Shown here in pieces: positions 6,489 through 14,674 of a stretch of 42,248 bases of DNA (within the stretch, counting starts at the first letter, position 1; each line of letters opens with the position of its first letter). The position numbers were made by a program, and so were the translations under genes. The notes beneath the pieces were generated by a model. That model saw only the letters and a program-made list of their open reading frames with translations. It searched no databases and was not told the DNA's origin. Origin of the DNA: Falsirhodobacter sp. 20TX0035 (GTDB lineage: Bacteria > Pseudomonadota > Alphaproteobacteria > Rhodobacterales > Rhodobacteraceae); the NCBI RefSeq assembly GCF_028307215.1, contig NZ_JAQMHV010000019.1:1-42248 (forward strand). Direction: 5' to 3'.

Positions 6489-6569
6489 TCACCAGTGGTG
6501 GATGATGTTGACGATCAACGCCATTGCCACGATGACCTGAAGGATGAAGGCAAGGTGTGGTAACTTCAT
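6489..6569 (-). CDS. Tiny membrane peptide, first gene of - operon
   Basis: A 26-residue ORF starting at 6569 with an AAGGAGA site upstream. MKLPHLAFILQVIVAMALIV then NIIHHW is one hydrophobic helix flanked by Lys and His. It heads the minus-strand operon that also carries the HTH protein, so it would be produced from the same promoter next to the operators. Confidence 0.5.
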   Translation of the reverse strand: MKLPHLAFILQVIVAMALIVNIIHHW

Positions 6570-6592
6570 GCCTTTCTCTCCTTGCTAGGTTA

Positions 6593-6615
6593 GGGGCGGG
6601 TCATTCCGCCCCTTT
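6593..6615 (+). terminator. Intrinsic terminator-like hairpin
   Basis: A perfect stem GGGGCGG (6593-6599) and CCGCCCC (6606-6612) with a 6-base loop, followed by TTT. It is oriented to stop + transcription before the operator region, or acts as a structured leader for the minus operon. Confidence 0.5.
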
Positions 6616-6630
6616 CGTATGCTCAATATG

Positions 6631-6706
6631 CACCAATTGGTGAATGTTGGCAATGGATAAATGCACCAATCAGTGAGATAAATTGGCATCTAGTGCCTGA
6701 TTGGTG
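6631..6706. promoter_or_regulatory. Three operator-like repeats (CACCAAT/ATTGGTG)
   Basis: Site A is a perfect 12-bp palindrome CACCAATTGGTG at 6631-6642. Site B is CACCAATCAGTG at 6664-6675. Site C is GCCTGATTGGTG at 6695-6706, which matches the reverse complement of site B at 10 of 12 positions. Centres are about 33 and 31 bp apart, close to three helical turns each. They lie between the minus-strand HTH operon and the + packaging and head operon. This is the classic layout for a switch operator. The binding protein is likely the HTH protein at 6211-6423, but that is inferred. Confidence 0.7.
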
Positions 6707-6746
6707 AAAATCGCAATCGCCGCTGGCTGCGATACAGGGTGAAGCA

Positions 6747-7100
6747 ATGGCCAAGCTGACCACGCTGCGCCCCAAGGTCCAGATGCTCGCCCCGCGCCTT
6801 GGCCGCCTCCCTGCCGACGAGACCGCACGTCATCGGGAGCGTGATGAGACGCAGGACTGGCGCCGCTGGTATAAGACCAGCCGCTGGCAGAAGCTGCGCT
6901 GGTCCGTCCTCGTCCGCGACACCTTCACCTGCGGCATGTGCGGCAAGATCGAGAGCGACACCTCCAAGCTGGTCGCTGACCACAGGACGCCACACCGGGG
7001 CAGCGAGCCGCTGTTCTGGGATGCAGGCAACCTCTGGTGCGTGTGCAAGGGCTGCCACGACAGCGCGAAGCAGCGGATGGAACGGCGCGGCCATGCCTGA
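6747..7100 (+). CDS. HNH endonuclease, packaging-associated
   Basis: A 117-residue protein with a complete HNH zinc-ribbon fold: CGMC (62-65), VADH (D78, H79) as the metal and catalytic part, N95, and CVCKGCH with C100, C103 and H104. HNH proteins of this size, encoded directly upstream of the terminase genes, assist terminase in specific cleavage at cos in HK97-type phages. First gene of the + late operon, just downstream of the operators. Confidence 0.9.
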   Translation: MAKLTTLRPKVQMLAPRLGRLPADETARHRERDETQDWRRWYKTSRWQKLRWSVLVRDTFTCGMCGKIESDTSKLVADHRTPHRGSEPLFWDAGNLWCVCKGCHDSAKQRMERRGHA

Positions 7101-7230
7101 CGTGCCGGGGGGGGTAGGTCAAGATCCCGAAGGGGCAGGCCGCCTAGACCCGCGTCCCAAACATTCGCACTTTAAACCCGGGTCTTTGATTTCCGGGCCC
7201 CGCAATCAATCCGAAATCAGAGGTAATTAA
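7101..7230. other. HNH-TerS intergenic region, candidate cos/pac site
   Basis: About 130 bases between the HNH and small terminase genes with no ORF. It contains a run of seven or more G around 7107-7115, AAACCCGGGTCTTT around a CCCGGG palindrome, and TTTCCGGGCCCCG. Packaging sites of HNH-carrying siphoviruses often lie here, but no cut site can be read from sequence alone. Confidence 0.35.
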
Positions 7231-7593
7231 ATGGCCCGTGGTGGATATCGCCCTGGGGCTGGTCGGCCACGCAAGGAGGCCGGAACGGTCCCGGTTGCAA
7301 AGGGAACGGCGGCGAAGCCGGTCGAGACCAAGGATAACGCCGTGATTGAGGATGGGGCGGCGGCTCCAAAGCAGAAGACCCCGCTGGAATACATGCTCGG
7401 CGTGATGAACGACGCGACAGCCGATGAGGCGCGGCGTGACCGGCTGGCCATCGCGGCGGCGCCGTTCATGCATGCCCGGGCTGAGGCCGCGGCGTCCGGC
7501 AAGAAGGAACAGAAGCAAGAGGCCGCCGAGAGGGTCGCCGCCGGCAAGTTCGCGCCGCGGGGCGGGCCCAAGCTGGCGGTCAATAACGGCTGA
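7231..7593 (+). CDS. Terminase small subunit
   Basis: A 120-residue protein beginning MARGGYRPGAGRPRKEAG, the AT-hook-like N-terminus typical of one class of phage small terminases. It is followed by a helical middle (LEYMLGVMNDATADEARRDR, AAPFMHARAEA) and a basic end. The small subunit recognises the packaging site and loads the large subunit. It ends one base into the large subunit gene (TGATG). Confidence 0.85.
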   Translation: MARGGYRPGAGRPRKEAGTVPVAKGTAAKPVETKDNAVIEDGAAAPKQKTPLEYMLGVMNDATADEARRDRLAIAAAPFMHARAEAAASGKKEQKQEAAERVAAGKFAPRGGPKLAVNNG

Positions 7594-9266
7594 TGCTGGA
7601 CTGGTCCACCGCTTGCCCGGATTGGGAGGATCGGATCGTCCGGGGGCAGGGGCTGATCCCGCTCCGCCCGCTGTTCCAGTCGGAAGCCGATTATGCCCTC
7701 GGCGTGTTCAAGTCGCTACGGGTGCCGGATCTGCCGGGCAAGCCGACATTTGGGGAATGCACCGAGGAGTGGGTCTTCGACTTCGTGGCCGCGATCTTCG
7801 GGGCAAATGATCCCGAGACGAGCGATCAGCTGATCTCGGAGTTCTTCCTCTGCATCTCAAAGAAGAACACGAAATCGACGCTGGCCGCCGGGATCATGCT
7901 GACGGCGCTGATCATCGGCTGGCGTGAGGAAGAGGAGCTGCTGATCCTTGCCCCTACGGTCGAGGTCGCAGGGAACAGTTACAAGCCGGCGGCTGCGATG
8001 GTGCGAGCAGATCCGGAGCTTTCGGACCTGCTGCATGTGCAGGACCATGTGCGGACGATTACTCACCGTGTCAACAAGTCGGCGCTGAAGGTGGTGGCCG
8101 CTGACACGGACACGGTAGGCGGCAAGAAGTCAGGCCGCATCCTGATCGACGAGCTGTGGATCTTCGGCAAGCGGCCCACAGCCGACGCGATGCTGCGCGA
8201 GGCGACAGGCGGGCTGGTATCGCGGCCCGAGGGCTTCGTGATCTACCTGACGACGCAATCGGACGCGCCACCGGCGGGCGTGTTTAAGGACAAGCTGGAT
8301 TATGCACGTGACGTGCGGGACGGCCGGATCAACGACCCCAAGTTCCTGCCGGTGATCTACGAGTTCCCGAAGGCGATCATCGCCGGAGAAGGCTATCTGG
8401 ACCCCGCGAACTTCTACATCACCAACCCGAACATGGGCCGGTCGGTGTCGAAGGAATGGCTGGAGCGCGAGCTAAAGAAGGAGCTCGGGAAGGACGCGGC
8501 AACGCGCGCCACCTTCTTCGCCAAGCACCTGAACGTCGAGATTGGGATGAACCTCCGGGCCAACCGGTGGCCGGGTGCGGACTTCTGGGCGTCGCGCGGA
8601 GACAAGAGCCTGACGCTGGAGGCCGTTCTGGAGCGCAGCGAGGTCGTCGTGGTCGGCATCGACGGCGGCGGTCTGGACGACTTGTTCGGATTGTCCGTGG
8701 TTGGCCGGGAGCGCGGCAGCCGGGACTGGCTCGCATGGTCCCACGCCTGGTGTCACAAGGGCGTTCTGGAGCGGCGCAAGACGATCGCCACGAAGCTGGA
8801 AGGGTTCGCCGGGAACGGGGATCTGACGATCGTGGATGACGAGCTGCAGGACATCTCGGCCATCATCGAGATCATCGGCGACGTGAAGGCCCGCGGTGTT
8901 CTGGCGTCGGTCGCGGTTGACCCGGCCGGATTGGGAGAGTTGATCGAGGCGCTGGCGGAGATCGAGGTCACGCAGGAGGCCGGACTGCTGGTCGGCGCGC
9001 CTCAGGGCTACGCCATGATGAACGCCATTAAGACGACGGAGCGGAAGCTGGCTAACGGCACGCTGCGGCACTCTGGGGCACCGCTCATGGCTTGGTGCGT
9101 GGGCAACATCAAGATCGAGCCCACCGCAACCGCGATCCGGGCCACGAAGCAGAACGCAGGCGACGCCAAGATCGACCCAGCCATGGCGCTGTTCGACGCC
9201 GTGACCGTGATGAGCCGCAACCCGGAAGTGGCGCGCGCGCCCGAATACCAGATGATCTTCGTCTGA
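7593..9266 (+). CDS. Terminase large subunit
   Basis: A 557-residue packaging motor of the HK97 (Terminase_1) type. The ATPase has a deviant Walker A SKKNTKST (about 89-96), and Walker B ILIDEL with D186 and E187. The nuclease half begins VVVGIDGGGLDD, where D357 should be the first metal-binding acid, and ends near a DPAMALFDAVTVM segment. It translocates DNA into the prohead and cuts at packaging ends. Length is normal for the family. It directly follows the small subunit with a one-base overlap. Confidence 0.95.
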   Translation: MLDWSTACPDWEDRIVRGQGLIPLRPLFQSEADYALGVFKSLRVPDLPGKPTFGECTEEWVFDFVAAIFGANDPETSDQLISEFFLCISKKNTKSTLAAGIMLTALIIGWREEEELLILAPTVEVAGNSYKPAAAMVRADPELSDLLHVQDHVRTITHRVNKSALKVVAADTDTVGGKKSGRILIDELWIFGKRPTADAMLREATGGLVSRPEGFVIYLTTQSDAPPAGVFKDKLDYARDVRDGRINDPKFLPVIYEFPKAIIAGEGYLDPANFYITNPNMGRSVSKEWLERELKKELGKDAATRATFFAKHLNVEIGMNLRANRWPGADFWASRGDKSLTLEAVLERSEVVVVGIDGGGLDDLFGLSVVGRERGSRDWLAWSHAWCHKGVLERRKTIATKLEGFAGNGDLTIVDDELQDISAIIEIIGDVKARGVLASVAVDPAGLGELIEALAEIEVTQEAGLLVGAPQGYAMMNAIKTTERKLANGTLRHSGAPLMAWCVGNIKIEPTATAIRATKQNAGDAKIDPAMALFDAVTVMSRNPEVARAPEYQMIFV

Positions 9267-9275
9267 GAGGACACC

Positions 9276-9875
9276 ATGAAGAACAGAGCCCACAGCCTCC
9301 TGACGGTGAAAGCCGTCCGGGAGGGCGATCGCGTGCTGCGCGGCATCGCTACGACGCCCACGCCGGATCGCGAGGGCGACGTGGTCGAACCGCTTGGCGT
9401 CAAGTTCTCCAACCCCATGCCGCTCCTCTGGCAGCACCGGCACGACAAGCCGGTGGGCACGGTCAAGTTCAGTGCGCCGACGGCGGCCGGCATCGAGTTC
9501 GAGGCGACGCTGCCGCGGATCGATGAGCCGGGCGTGTTGAAGGATCGCGTGGATGAAGCCTGGCAGTCCGTGACGCATGGCCTTGTTGCCGGTGTCTCGA
9601 TCGGCTTCCGCCCTCTGGAATACTCGCTGATGGAAGGGGGCGGTTACCGCTTCCTCGAAAGCGAGATCTACGAACTGTCGCTGGTGACGATCCCGGCCAA
9701 TGCCGAGGCGACGCTCCAGCTTGTGAAATCCCTCGATGTCGACCTCGCCCCGTCGGGCCGCCTGCCGTCGCCGTCGAACCCCGCGCCCTCCGCCGAGGGG
9801 CAAGCCGTCCGTGTGGTGAAGCTGCACAAGGAGCCGAAGGCGCAACCCTTCGTCATCCGCCGCATCAACCGCTGA
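9276..9875 (+). CDS. Prohead maturation protease, HK97 family
   Basis: A 199-residue serine protease of family S78. Visible hallmarks are DREGDVVEP, PLLWQH with the likely catalytic His54, and GLVAGVSIGFRP with the likely nucleophile Ser108, followed by ELSLVTIPANAEA. It processes the scaffold part of the major capsid protein during head maturation. A GAGAGGAC site lies upstream. The capsid gene follows, as is usual. Confidence 0.93.
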   Translation: MKNRAHSLLTVKAVREGDRVLRGIATTPTPDREGDVVEPLGVKFSNPMPLLWQHRHDKPVGTVKFSAPTAAGIEFEATLPRIDEPGVLKDRVDEAWQSVTHGLVAGVSIGFRPLEYSLMEGGGYRFLESEIYELSLVTIPANAEATLQLVKSLDVDLAPSGRLPSPSNPAPSAEGQAVRVVKLHKEPKAQPFVIRRINR

Positions 9876-9951
9876 CGGCCCCGTCCTCATCCTGCCCTTG
9901 GACAAGGCCAGCGGGTCGCGACCGCGTCCCAACCCCTCATGGAGAACCACA

Positions 9952-11355
9952 ATGGCAACCTATGCCGAACAGATCGCCGCATTCGAGGCGAAGCGCGCGG
10001 CCAACGTCGCGTCGATGAAGTCGCTGATGGACGCGTCCGCCGAGAAGGGCGAGACGCTGGACGCGGAAGGTCAGGAGCAGTTCGACGAGCTGCAGGCCGA
10101 GAACGAAGCCGTCGACAAGCACCTGTCCCGCCTGCGCGCGATGGAGAAGGCGGCCATGGACACCGCCAAGGCGGTCGACGGCCAGAACCCCACGGCAGCA
10201 GGCCAGTCGCGCGATCCCCGCGTGCCGGCGCAGGTCAAGATGACCGAGAAGCTGGAGAAGGGCGTCGGCTTTGCCCGTCTGGCCAAGGTCAAGGCGCTGG
10301 CCAAGCTGGATGGCGAGAGCGTCCGCACCGTGGCCAAGGAGCTCTACGGCGAGAACTCCGCCGTCTACGGCATCGTCAGCAAGGCCGCTGTGTCCGCAGG
10401 CTCCACCCAGGACGGCAACTGGGCCGCGCCTCTGTATGGCGAGGGCACCGATGTCATCGCGGACTTCGTCGAGTTCCTGCGTCCCCGCACGATCCTCGGG
10501 CGCTTCGGCCAGAACGGCATCCCGGCACTGCGTCAGGTCCCGTTCAATGTCCCGCTGGTGGGCCAGACCGACGGGGGCGAAGGCTACTGGGTCGGGGAAG
10601 GTCGTGCGAAGCCCCTGACCAACTTCGGCTTCGAGCGCAACATCCTCGACATCTACAAGGTGGCCAGCATCGCCGTCGCGACCGAGGAGCTGCTCCGCCG
10701 CTCCAGCCCCGCGGCGGAAGGCCTGCTGCGCGACAGCCTTGCCGCCGCCATCATCGCACGCCTCGACACCGACTTCGTGAACCCCGCCAAAGCGGCCGTG
10801 GCCGGCGTCTCCCCGGCGGCTATCACCAACGGCGTGACCCCTGTGGCCTCCACCGGTGGCGACGCTGATGCGATCCGCGCGGACATCCGTGCGCTGATGG
10901 CGACCTTCATCGCGGCCAACAATGCCCCGACCACGGGCGTCTGGCTTATGGGCTCCACCACGGCTCTGGCCACGTCGATGATGGTCAACCCGCTGGGGCA
11001 GGCCGAATTCCCGGGCATCACCATGACGGGCGGCACCTTCGCGGGCATGCCGGCCATCGTGTCCGACTACATCCCGGCCGGCACGGTGATCCTCGCCAAC
11101 GCCAGCGACATCTATTTGGCGGACGAGGGCGGCATCCAGGTCGACATGTCCCGCGAGGCTTCGCTGGAGATGGCCGACAACCCGGTGCACAACTCCACCA
11201 CGCCCACCGGTGCGACGTCGCTGGTCTCGATGTTCCAGACGAACTCGGTTGCGTTCCGGGTCGAGCGGTTCATCAACTGGTCGCGGCGTCGTCCGTCCGC
11301 CGTGGCGATCCTGACCGGCGCCACCTGGGGTGCGGCCGCGGCCCCGGCCGTCTGA
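9952..11355 (+). CDS. Major capsid protein, HK97 fold
   Basis: A 467-residue protein starting at ATG 9952 after GGAGAACCACA; the frame extends upstream but without such a site. The first ~110 residues form a charged coiled coil (the delta/scaffold domain, AAFEAKRAANVASMKSLMDA). The mature part contains GEGYWVGEGRAKP and VASIAVATEELLRRS, then WLMGSTTALATSM, GMPAIVSDYIPAG and IYLADEGGIQVDMSRE, all typical of HK97 capsids. It is cleaved by the protease upstream. A UUCG hairpin follows the stop. Confidence 0.95.
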   Translation: MATYAEQIAAFEAKRAANVASMKSLMDASAEKGETLDAEGQEQFDELQAENEAVDKHLSRLRAMEKAAMDTAKAVDGQNPTAAGQSRDPRVPAQVKMTEKLEKGVGFARLAKVKALAKLDGESVRTVAKELYGENSAVYGIVSKAAVSAGSTQDGNWAAPLYGEGTDVIADFVEFLRPRTILGRFGQNGIPALRQVPFNVPLVGQTDGGEGYWVGEGRAKPLTNFGFERNILDIYKVASIAVATEELLRRSSPAAEGLLRDSLAAAIIARLDTDFVNPAKAAVAGVSPAAITNGVTPVASTGGDADAIRADIRALMATFIAANNAPTTGVWLMGSTTALATSMMVNPLGQAEFPGITMTGGTFAGMPAIVSDYIPAGTVILANASDIYLADEGGIQVDMSREASLEMADNPVHNSTTPTGATSLVSMFQTNSVAFRVERFINWSRRRPSAVAILTGATWGAAAAPAV

Positions 11356-11365
11356 TAGTCCGGGC

Positions 11366-11385
11366 GGGGCGGCTTCGGTCGCCCC
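11366..11385 (+). terminator. UUCG-capped hairpin after capsid gene
   Basis: An 8-bp stem GGGGCGGC (11366-11373) and GTCGCCCC (11378-11385) closes a TTCG tetraloop 10 bases after the capsid stop. There is no T-tract, so it may stabilise the abundant capsid mRNA or lower read-through rather than fully terminate. Confidence 0.55.
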
Positions 11386-11407
11386 CTCCCTCTGACGGAG
11401 GCGGGAC

Positions 11408-11656
11408 ATGAAGAAATCGACGTATATGGACCGCGCGCTGCGTGCGGCCGATCCGCGCTACGCCCGCGTTCTCGGTAAGCTTGGCTACCAGCGGTCGGAT
11501 CTGGCCGCGGCAGTGCAGGCTCACGAGGAGGAGGACGCGTTGTCGGAGCTGCGCGCCGAGTATCAGGACGTGGTTGGCAAGAAGGCCTATCACGGTTGGG
11601 ACGCAGACACGCTGCGCGCGAAGATCGCCGAGGCGACGAACACCGGCGAGGAATAA
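11408..11656 (+). CDS. Small head-region protein with HeH/LEM-like segment
   Basis: An 82-residue protein between the capsid and portal genes. Residues about 50-77 (EYQDVVGKKAYHGWDADTLRAKI) match the helix-extended-loop-helix pattern found in small phage head proteins. The N-terminus is basic and helical. A role as a head accessory or DNA-binding protein is possible, but not shown. Confidence 0.6.
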   Translation: MKKSTYMDRALRAADPRYARVLGKLGYQRSDLAAAVQAHEEEDALSELRAEYQDVVGKKAYHGWDADTLRAKIAEATNTGEE

Positions 11657-11659
11657 CGC

Positions 11660-13003
11660 ATGCTCCGGCTGTTCCGGCGCAAGGCGCGCGAGAAGGCGCT
11701 GCGACAGCCCGCGACCGGCGGGGGCTGGCGTTCCATGATCCACGAGGCCGCGCCAGGCAACTGGCAGCGCAACGTCGAGATCGACCAGACCGCGGTGCTG
11801 GCCTTCCACGCGGTCTTCGCCTGCATGACGCTGATCGCCCGCGACATCGCCAAGCTGCGGGTCAAGCTGGTGGTCCGGGACACTTCGGGTATCTGGTCGG
11901 AGACGTCCAACGCGGCGTATTCGCCGGTGCTGCGGAAGCCCAACAGCTACCAGACCCGCATCCAGTTCTGGGAAAGCTGGATCCTGTCGAAGCTGTCCCA
12001 CGGCAACGCCTACATCCTGAAGGTTCGCGACAACCGCGGCGTCGTGATCCAGATGCACGTGCTTGACCCCCACCGGGTCCGGCCGCTGATCTCCGACGAC
12101 GGGCAGGTCTTCTACGAGATCCAGCCGGACAACCTTGCCGCAGGCACTCAGCAGGTTGTCGTGCCGGCGCGCGAGATCATCCACGATCGGTTCAACACCC
12201 TGTTCCACCCGCTGGTTGGCCTGTCGCCGATCTATGCGAGCGGACTGGCCGCAACGCAGGGCCTGAACATCCAGAACAACAGCGCAGCCTTCTTCGGCAA
12301 CGCCTCGACCCCCGGCGGCATCCTTTCGGCGCCCGGTGCGATCACCGACGAGACAGCGCAGCGTCTGAAGTCCCACTGGGAGACGAACTACTCCGGCCGC
12401 AGCGCGGGCAAGATCGCGGTGCTGGGCGACAACCTGAAGTTCGAGCGCCTTGCCGTGACGGCCAAGGACGCCGAGATGGTGGACCAGCTGAAGTGGACGG
12501 CCGAGGTGGTGTGCAGCACCTTCCACGTCCCGCCCTACAAGATTGGGGTTGGGGCGCTGCCGTCGTACAACAACGTCCAGGCGCTGAACGTCGAATACTA
12601 CACTCAGTGCCTCCAGTCGCTGATCGAGGAGGCCGAACTGTGCTTGGACGAAGGGCTGGCGATGTCCGACGGCATCGGCACGGAGTTCGACCTGGACGGC
12701 CTGCTGCGGATGGACAGCGTGACCCAGATGGACGTGCTGGAGAGATCCAAGAATGTCCTGACGCTGGACGAGCGCCGCGCGCGGCTGGACCGCAAGCCGA
12801 TCACCGGCGGCGCCACCGTCTACATGCAGGAGCAGGATCACAGCATCGAAGCCATTGCGGCCCGCGACAAGCTGCTGATCGCGCAATCTGAAGCCCCGGC
12901 ACCGGTGGCGCCTCCCGCGCCTGAGCCGGAACCCGACGACACCGACGAGGCCCTCTGGATGCTGGAAGCGAAGATGATGAGGGCCGCCGATGCTCGACAT
13001 TGA
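11660..13003 (+). CDS. Portal protein, HK97 gp3-like
   Basis: A 447-residue portal protein. Diagnostic parts are AVFACMTLIARDIAKLRVKL near the N-terminus, LLxxPNSYQTRIQFWESW-type core, GNAYILKVRDN, LDPHRVRP, EIIHDRFNT, and STFHVPPYKIG near residue 290. Portals form the dodecameric ring at the packaging vertex. It lies after the capsid gene, not between TerL and protease as is usual. The C-terminus is Pro/Ala-rich (APAPVAPPAPEPEP) and overlaps the next gene by 14 bases. Confidence 0.93.
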   Translation: MLRLFRRKAREKALRQPATGGGWRSMIHEAAPGNWQRNVEIDQTAVLAFHAVFACMTLIARDIAKLRVKLVVRDTSGIWSETSNAAYSPVLRKPNSYQTRIQFWESWILSKLSHGNAYILKVRDNRGVVIQMHVLDPHRVRPLISDDGQVFYEIQPDNLAAGTQQVVVPAREIIHDRFNTLFHPLVGLSPIYASGLAATQGLNIQNNSAAFFGNASTPGGILSAPGAITDETAQRLKSHWETNYSGRSAGKIAVLGDNLKFERLAVTAKDAEMVDQLKWTAEVVCSTFHVPPYKIGVGALPSYNNVQALNVEYYTQCLQSLIEEAELCLDEGLAMSDGIGTEFDLDGLLRMDSVTQMDVLERSKNVLTLDERRARLDRKPITGGATVYMQEQDHSIEAIAARDKLLIAQSEAPAPVAPPAPEPEPDDTDEALWMLEAKMMRAADARH

Positions 13004-14006
13004 GAAGCTGACCGACGCGATGGTCGTCCACACGATGAAGGCGATTGATCGCGCGACGGCGCCTTTGCTGGCGCGGCTGTCCGAGATGGAGAAGCGCCTG
13101 AAGGATATCCCGCAGCCGCAAGATGGGAAGGACGGAGCGCCCGGCACAGATGGTCGTGATGGTCAGAGCGTGACTATCGAAGATATCGCGCCGTTGATCG
13201 CCACAGAGGTTGCCCGCGTGGTTGCGGCGCTTCCGCCGGCGGAGAAGGGGCAAGATGGCGCCAAGGGCAAGGACGGCAGGGACGGTGCCAGTGTCACGGC
13301 CGAGGACGTTGCCCCTCTTATCGCGGCAGAAGTTGCCCGTACGATGGCCGAGTTGCCTGTGCCCCAGAACGGCAAGGACGGGGCTGACGGCAAAGACGGT
13401 CGCGACGGTAAAGATGGTCTGAGCATTACCATCGAGGACATGGCCCCTCTGATCGAGGAGCATGTCGGGAAGGCCATAAAGGGCGTTCCTATGCCCAAGG
13501 ACGGCCGCGACGGGGCCGATGGCAAGGATGGCGCGAACGGGCGTGATGGCGCCGGCATCGCTGACTTGATCATTGATCGCGACGGCGCGCTCATCGCTTC
13601 CATGACGGACGGTCGCATGAAGAACCTCGGCCGGATCATCGGCAAAGACGGAGCCGACGGTCGACATGGCCATGACGGCAAGGATGGCCGCGATGGCGCG
13701 GACGGGGCCTCGCTGCAGGACTTCACCGTCGACATCAATGGCCCGCGCCCGGTCCTTCGCTGCATCACCGCTGGCAAGGTGAAGGAAATCCCGATCCCCG
13801 GCTTCGTCGATCGCGGCGTCTTCAAGGACGGCTCAGGCTACCTGCCGGGCGACGGCGTTACCTTCGGCGGCAGCTTCTGGATCTGCCAGAAGGACACGAA
13901 CGCCAAGCCGGGCGAGAGCGAGGACTGGCGCTTGGCAGTCAAAAAGGGCCGCGACGGTAAAGACGGCGCTATGGTGCCGGCCAAACTCTCCAAGAGCGGA
14001 GGCTGA
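12990..14006 (+). CDS. Collagen-like head protein with alternating helical and DGxDG modules
   Basis: A 338-residue protein. After a helical start (KLTDAMVVHTMKAIDRATAP) come three module copies, each a helix of the form S[VI]T[IA]EDxAPLI followed by a short Gly-x-Asp tract such as GKDGADGKDGRDG. Another collagen-like tract follows near residues 218-240. The C-terminal ~60 residues (VFKDGSGYLPGDGVTFGGSF, then WICQKDTNAKPGESEDW) resemble a CBM5/12-type carbohydrate-binding domain. Position between portal and connector suggests a head or neck fibre. The strand, frame and portal overlap are clear; function is inferred. Confidence 0.75.
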   Translation: MLDIEKLTDAMVVHTMKAIDRATAPLLARLSEMEKRLKDIPQPQDGKDGAPGTDGRDGQSVTIEDIAPLIATEVARVVAALPPAEKGQDGAKGKDGRDGASVTAEDVAPLIAAEVARTMAELPVPQNGKDGADGKDGRDGKDGLSITIEDMAPLIEEHVGKAIKGVPMPKDGRDGADGKDGANGRDGAGIADLIIDRDGALIASMTDGRMKNLGRIIGKDGADGRHGHDGKDGRDGADGASLQDFTVDINGPRPVLRCITAGKVKEIPIPGFVDRGVFKDGSGYLPGDGVTFGGSFWICQKDTNAKPGESEDWRLAVKKGRDGKDGAMVPAKLSKSGG

Positions 14007-14007
14007 C

Positions 14008-14331
14008 ATGCCTGACCTTGTCGATCTGGACGAAGCCAAGAAGATGCTGCGCATCGACGGTGAGGATGACAATGCGGCCCTCGCCTTGCTCATCAGCGCC
14101 GCCAGCGCGTCCGTGCTTACCTACCTGAAGACGGCCGCCGATCCGTTCGTCGGGGCTGATGGCAAGCTGAAGGGTGAGGTCCCGTCGCAGGTGAAGGTGG
14201 CGACGCTGCTGCTTGTCGGGATGCTCCGCCGGAACCCTGACAACGACGTGGAGCGTGCGTTCGAGCCGGGATATTTGCCGACGCCCGTGATATCGCTGCT
14301 CTACCCGCTGAGGACCCCGACCCTTGCATAA
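14008..14331 (+). CDS. Head-tail connector, gp6-like
   Basis: A 107-residue protein with the Phage_connect_1 pattern: DLDEAKKMLRIDGEDDNAAL at the N-terminus, an ISAASASVLTYLK helix, then VKVATLLLVGMLRRNPD, and PVISLLYPLRTP at the end. Connectors of this type bind the portal and extend the neck. It begins right after the collagen-like gene and overlaps the next gene by 8 bases. Confidence 0.88.
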   Translation: MPDLVDLDEAKKMLRIDGEDDNAALALLISAASASVLTYLKTAADPFVGADGKLKGEVPSQVKVATLLLVGMLRRNPDNDVERAFEPGYLPTPVISLLYPLRTPTLA

Positions 14332-14674
14332 CCGTCCCAAGTCCTTCTCGGCTGGCGATCTGACGAGACGCGCCACGCTGCTGGAGCCCGTGCAGCGGCG
14401 GGACAAGGACGGCCAGATCATCCAGGGCTATGCCGACCGTGGCACTGTCTGGGCGAACCTCCTTCCCCTGCGCGGCGGGGAGAGCGTTATGCAGGCGCGC
14501 ATGGAGAGTCGCAACCCAGCGATCGTGACCGTGCGGGCTTCGCCCCTGACACGATCCGTCACGAGCGAGTGGCGCGTGACGATCGACGGGCGCGAGTATG
14601 ACGTGAAGGAAGACCCCCGCGAAACGCAAGACCGCGCATTCCTTGAGTTTCTGGTGGAGGCGCGAGACCGATGA
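14324..14674 (+). CDS. Head closure protein
   Basis: A 116-residue protein matching head-closure (SPP1 gp16-like) proteins: AGDLTRRATLLEPVQRRDKD, then GTVWANLLPLRGGE, a central EWRVTIDGREYDVK, and a FLEFLVEARDR end. The start taken is TTG at 14324, overlapping the connector gene; residues from SAGDLTRR onward are secure. It seals the head between connector and tail. Confidence 0.82.
   Translation: MHNRPKSFSAGDLTRRATLLEPVQRRDKDGQIIQGYADRGTVWANLLPLRGGESVMQARMESRNPAIVTVRASPLTRSVTSEWRVTIDGREYDVKEDPRETQDRAFLEFLVEARDR

Noticed and set aside
8472-9950. Long minus-strand ORF of 492 residues across TerL and protease
   Set aside because: Exact shadow of two clear structural genes; His and Arg-rich composition is a known artefact of the reverse strand in high-GC genes. 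Similar shadows at 9937-11409 and 11273-13147 were rejected for the same reason.
13100-14000. Tandem GC-rich repeats considered as DNA repeat or CRISPR-like array
   Set aside because: The periodicity comes from Gly-x-Asp codons in the collagen-like protein. Spacing is three-base and there are no unique spacers. The same holds for 40248-40545.
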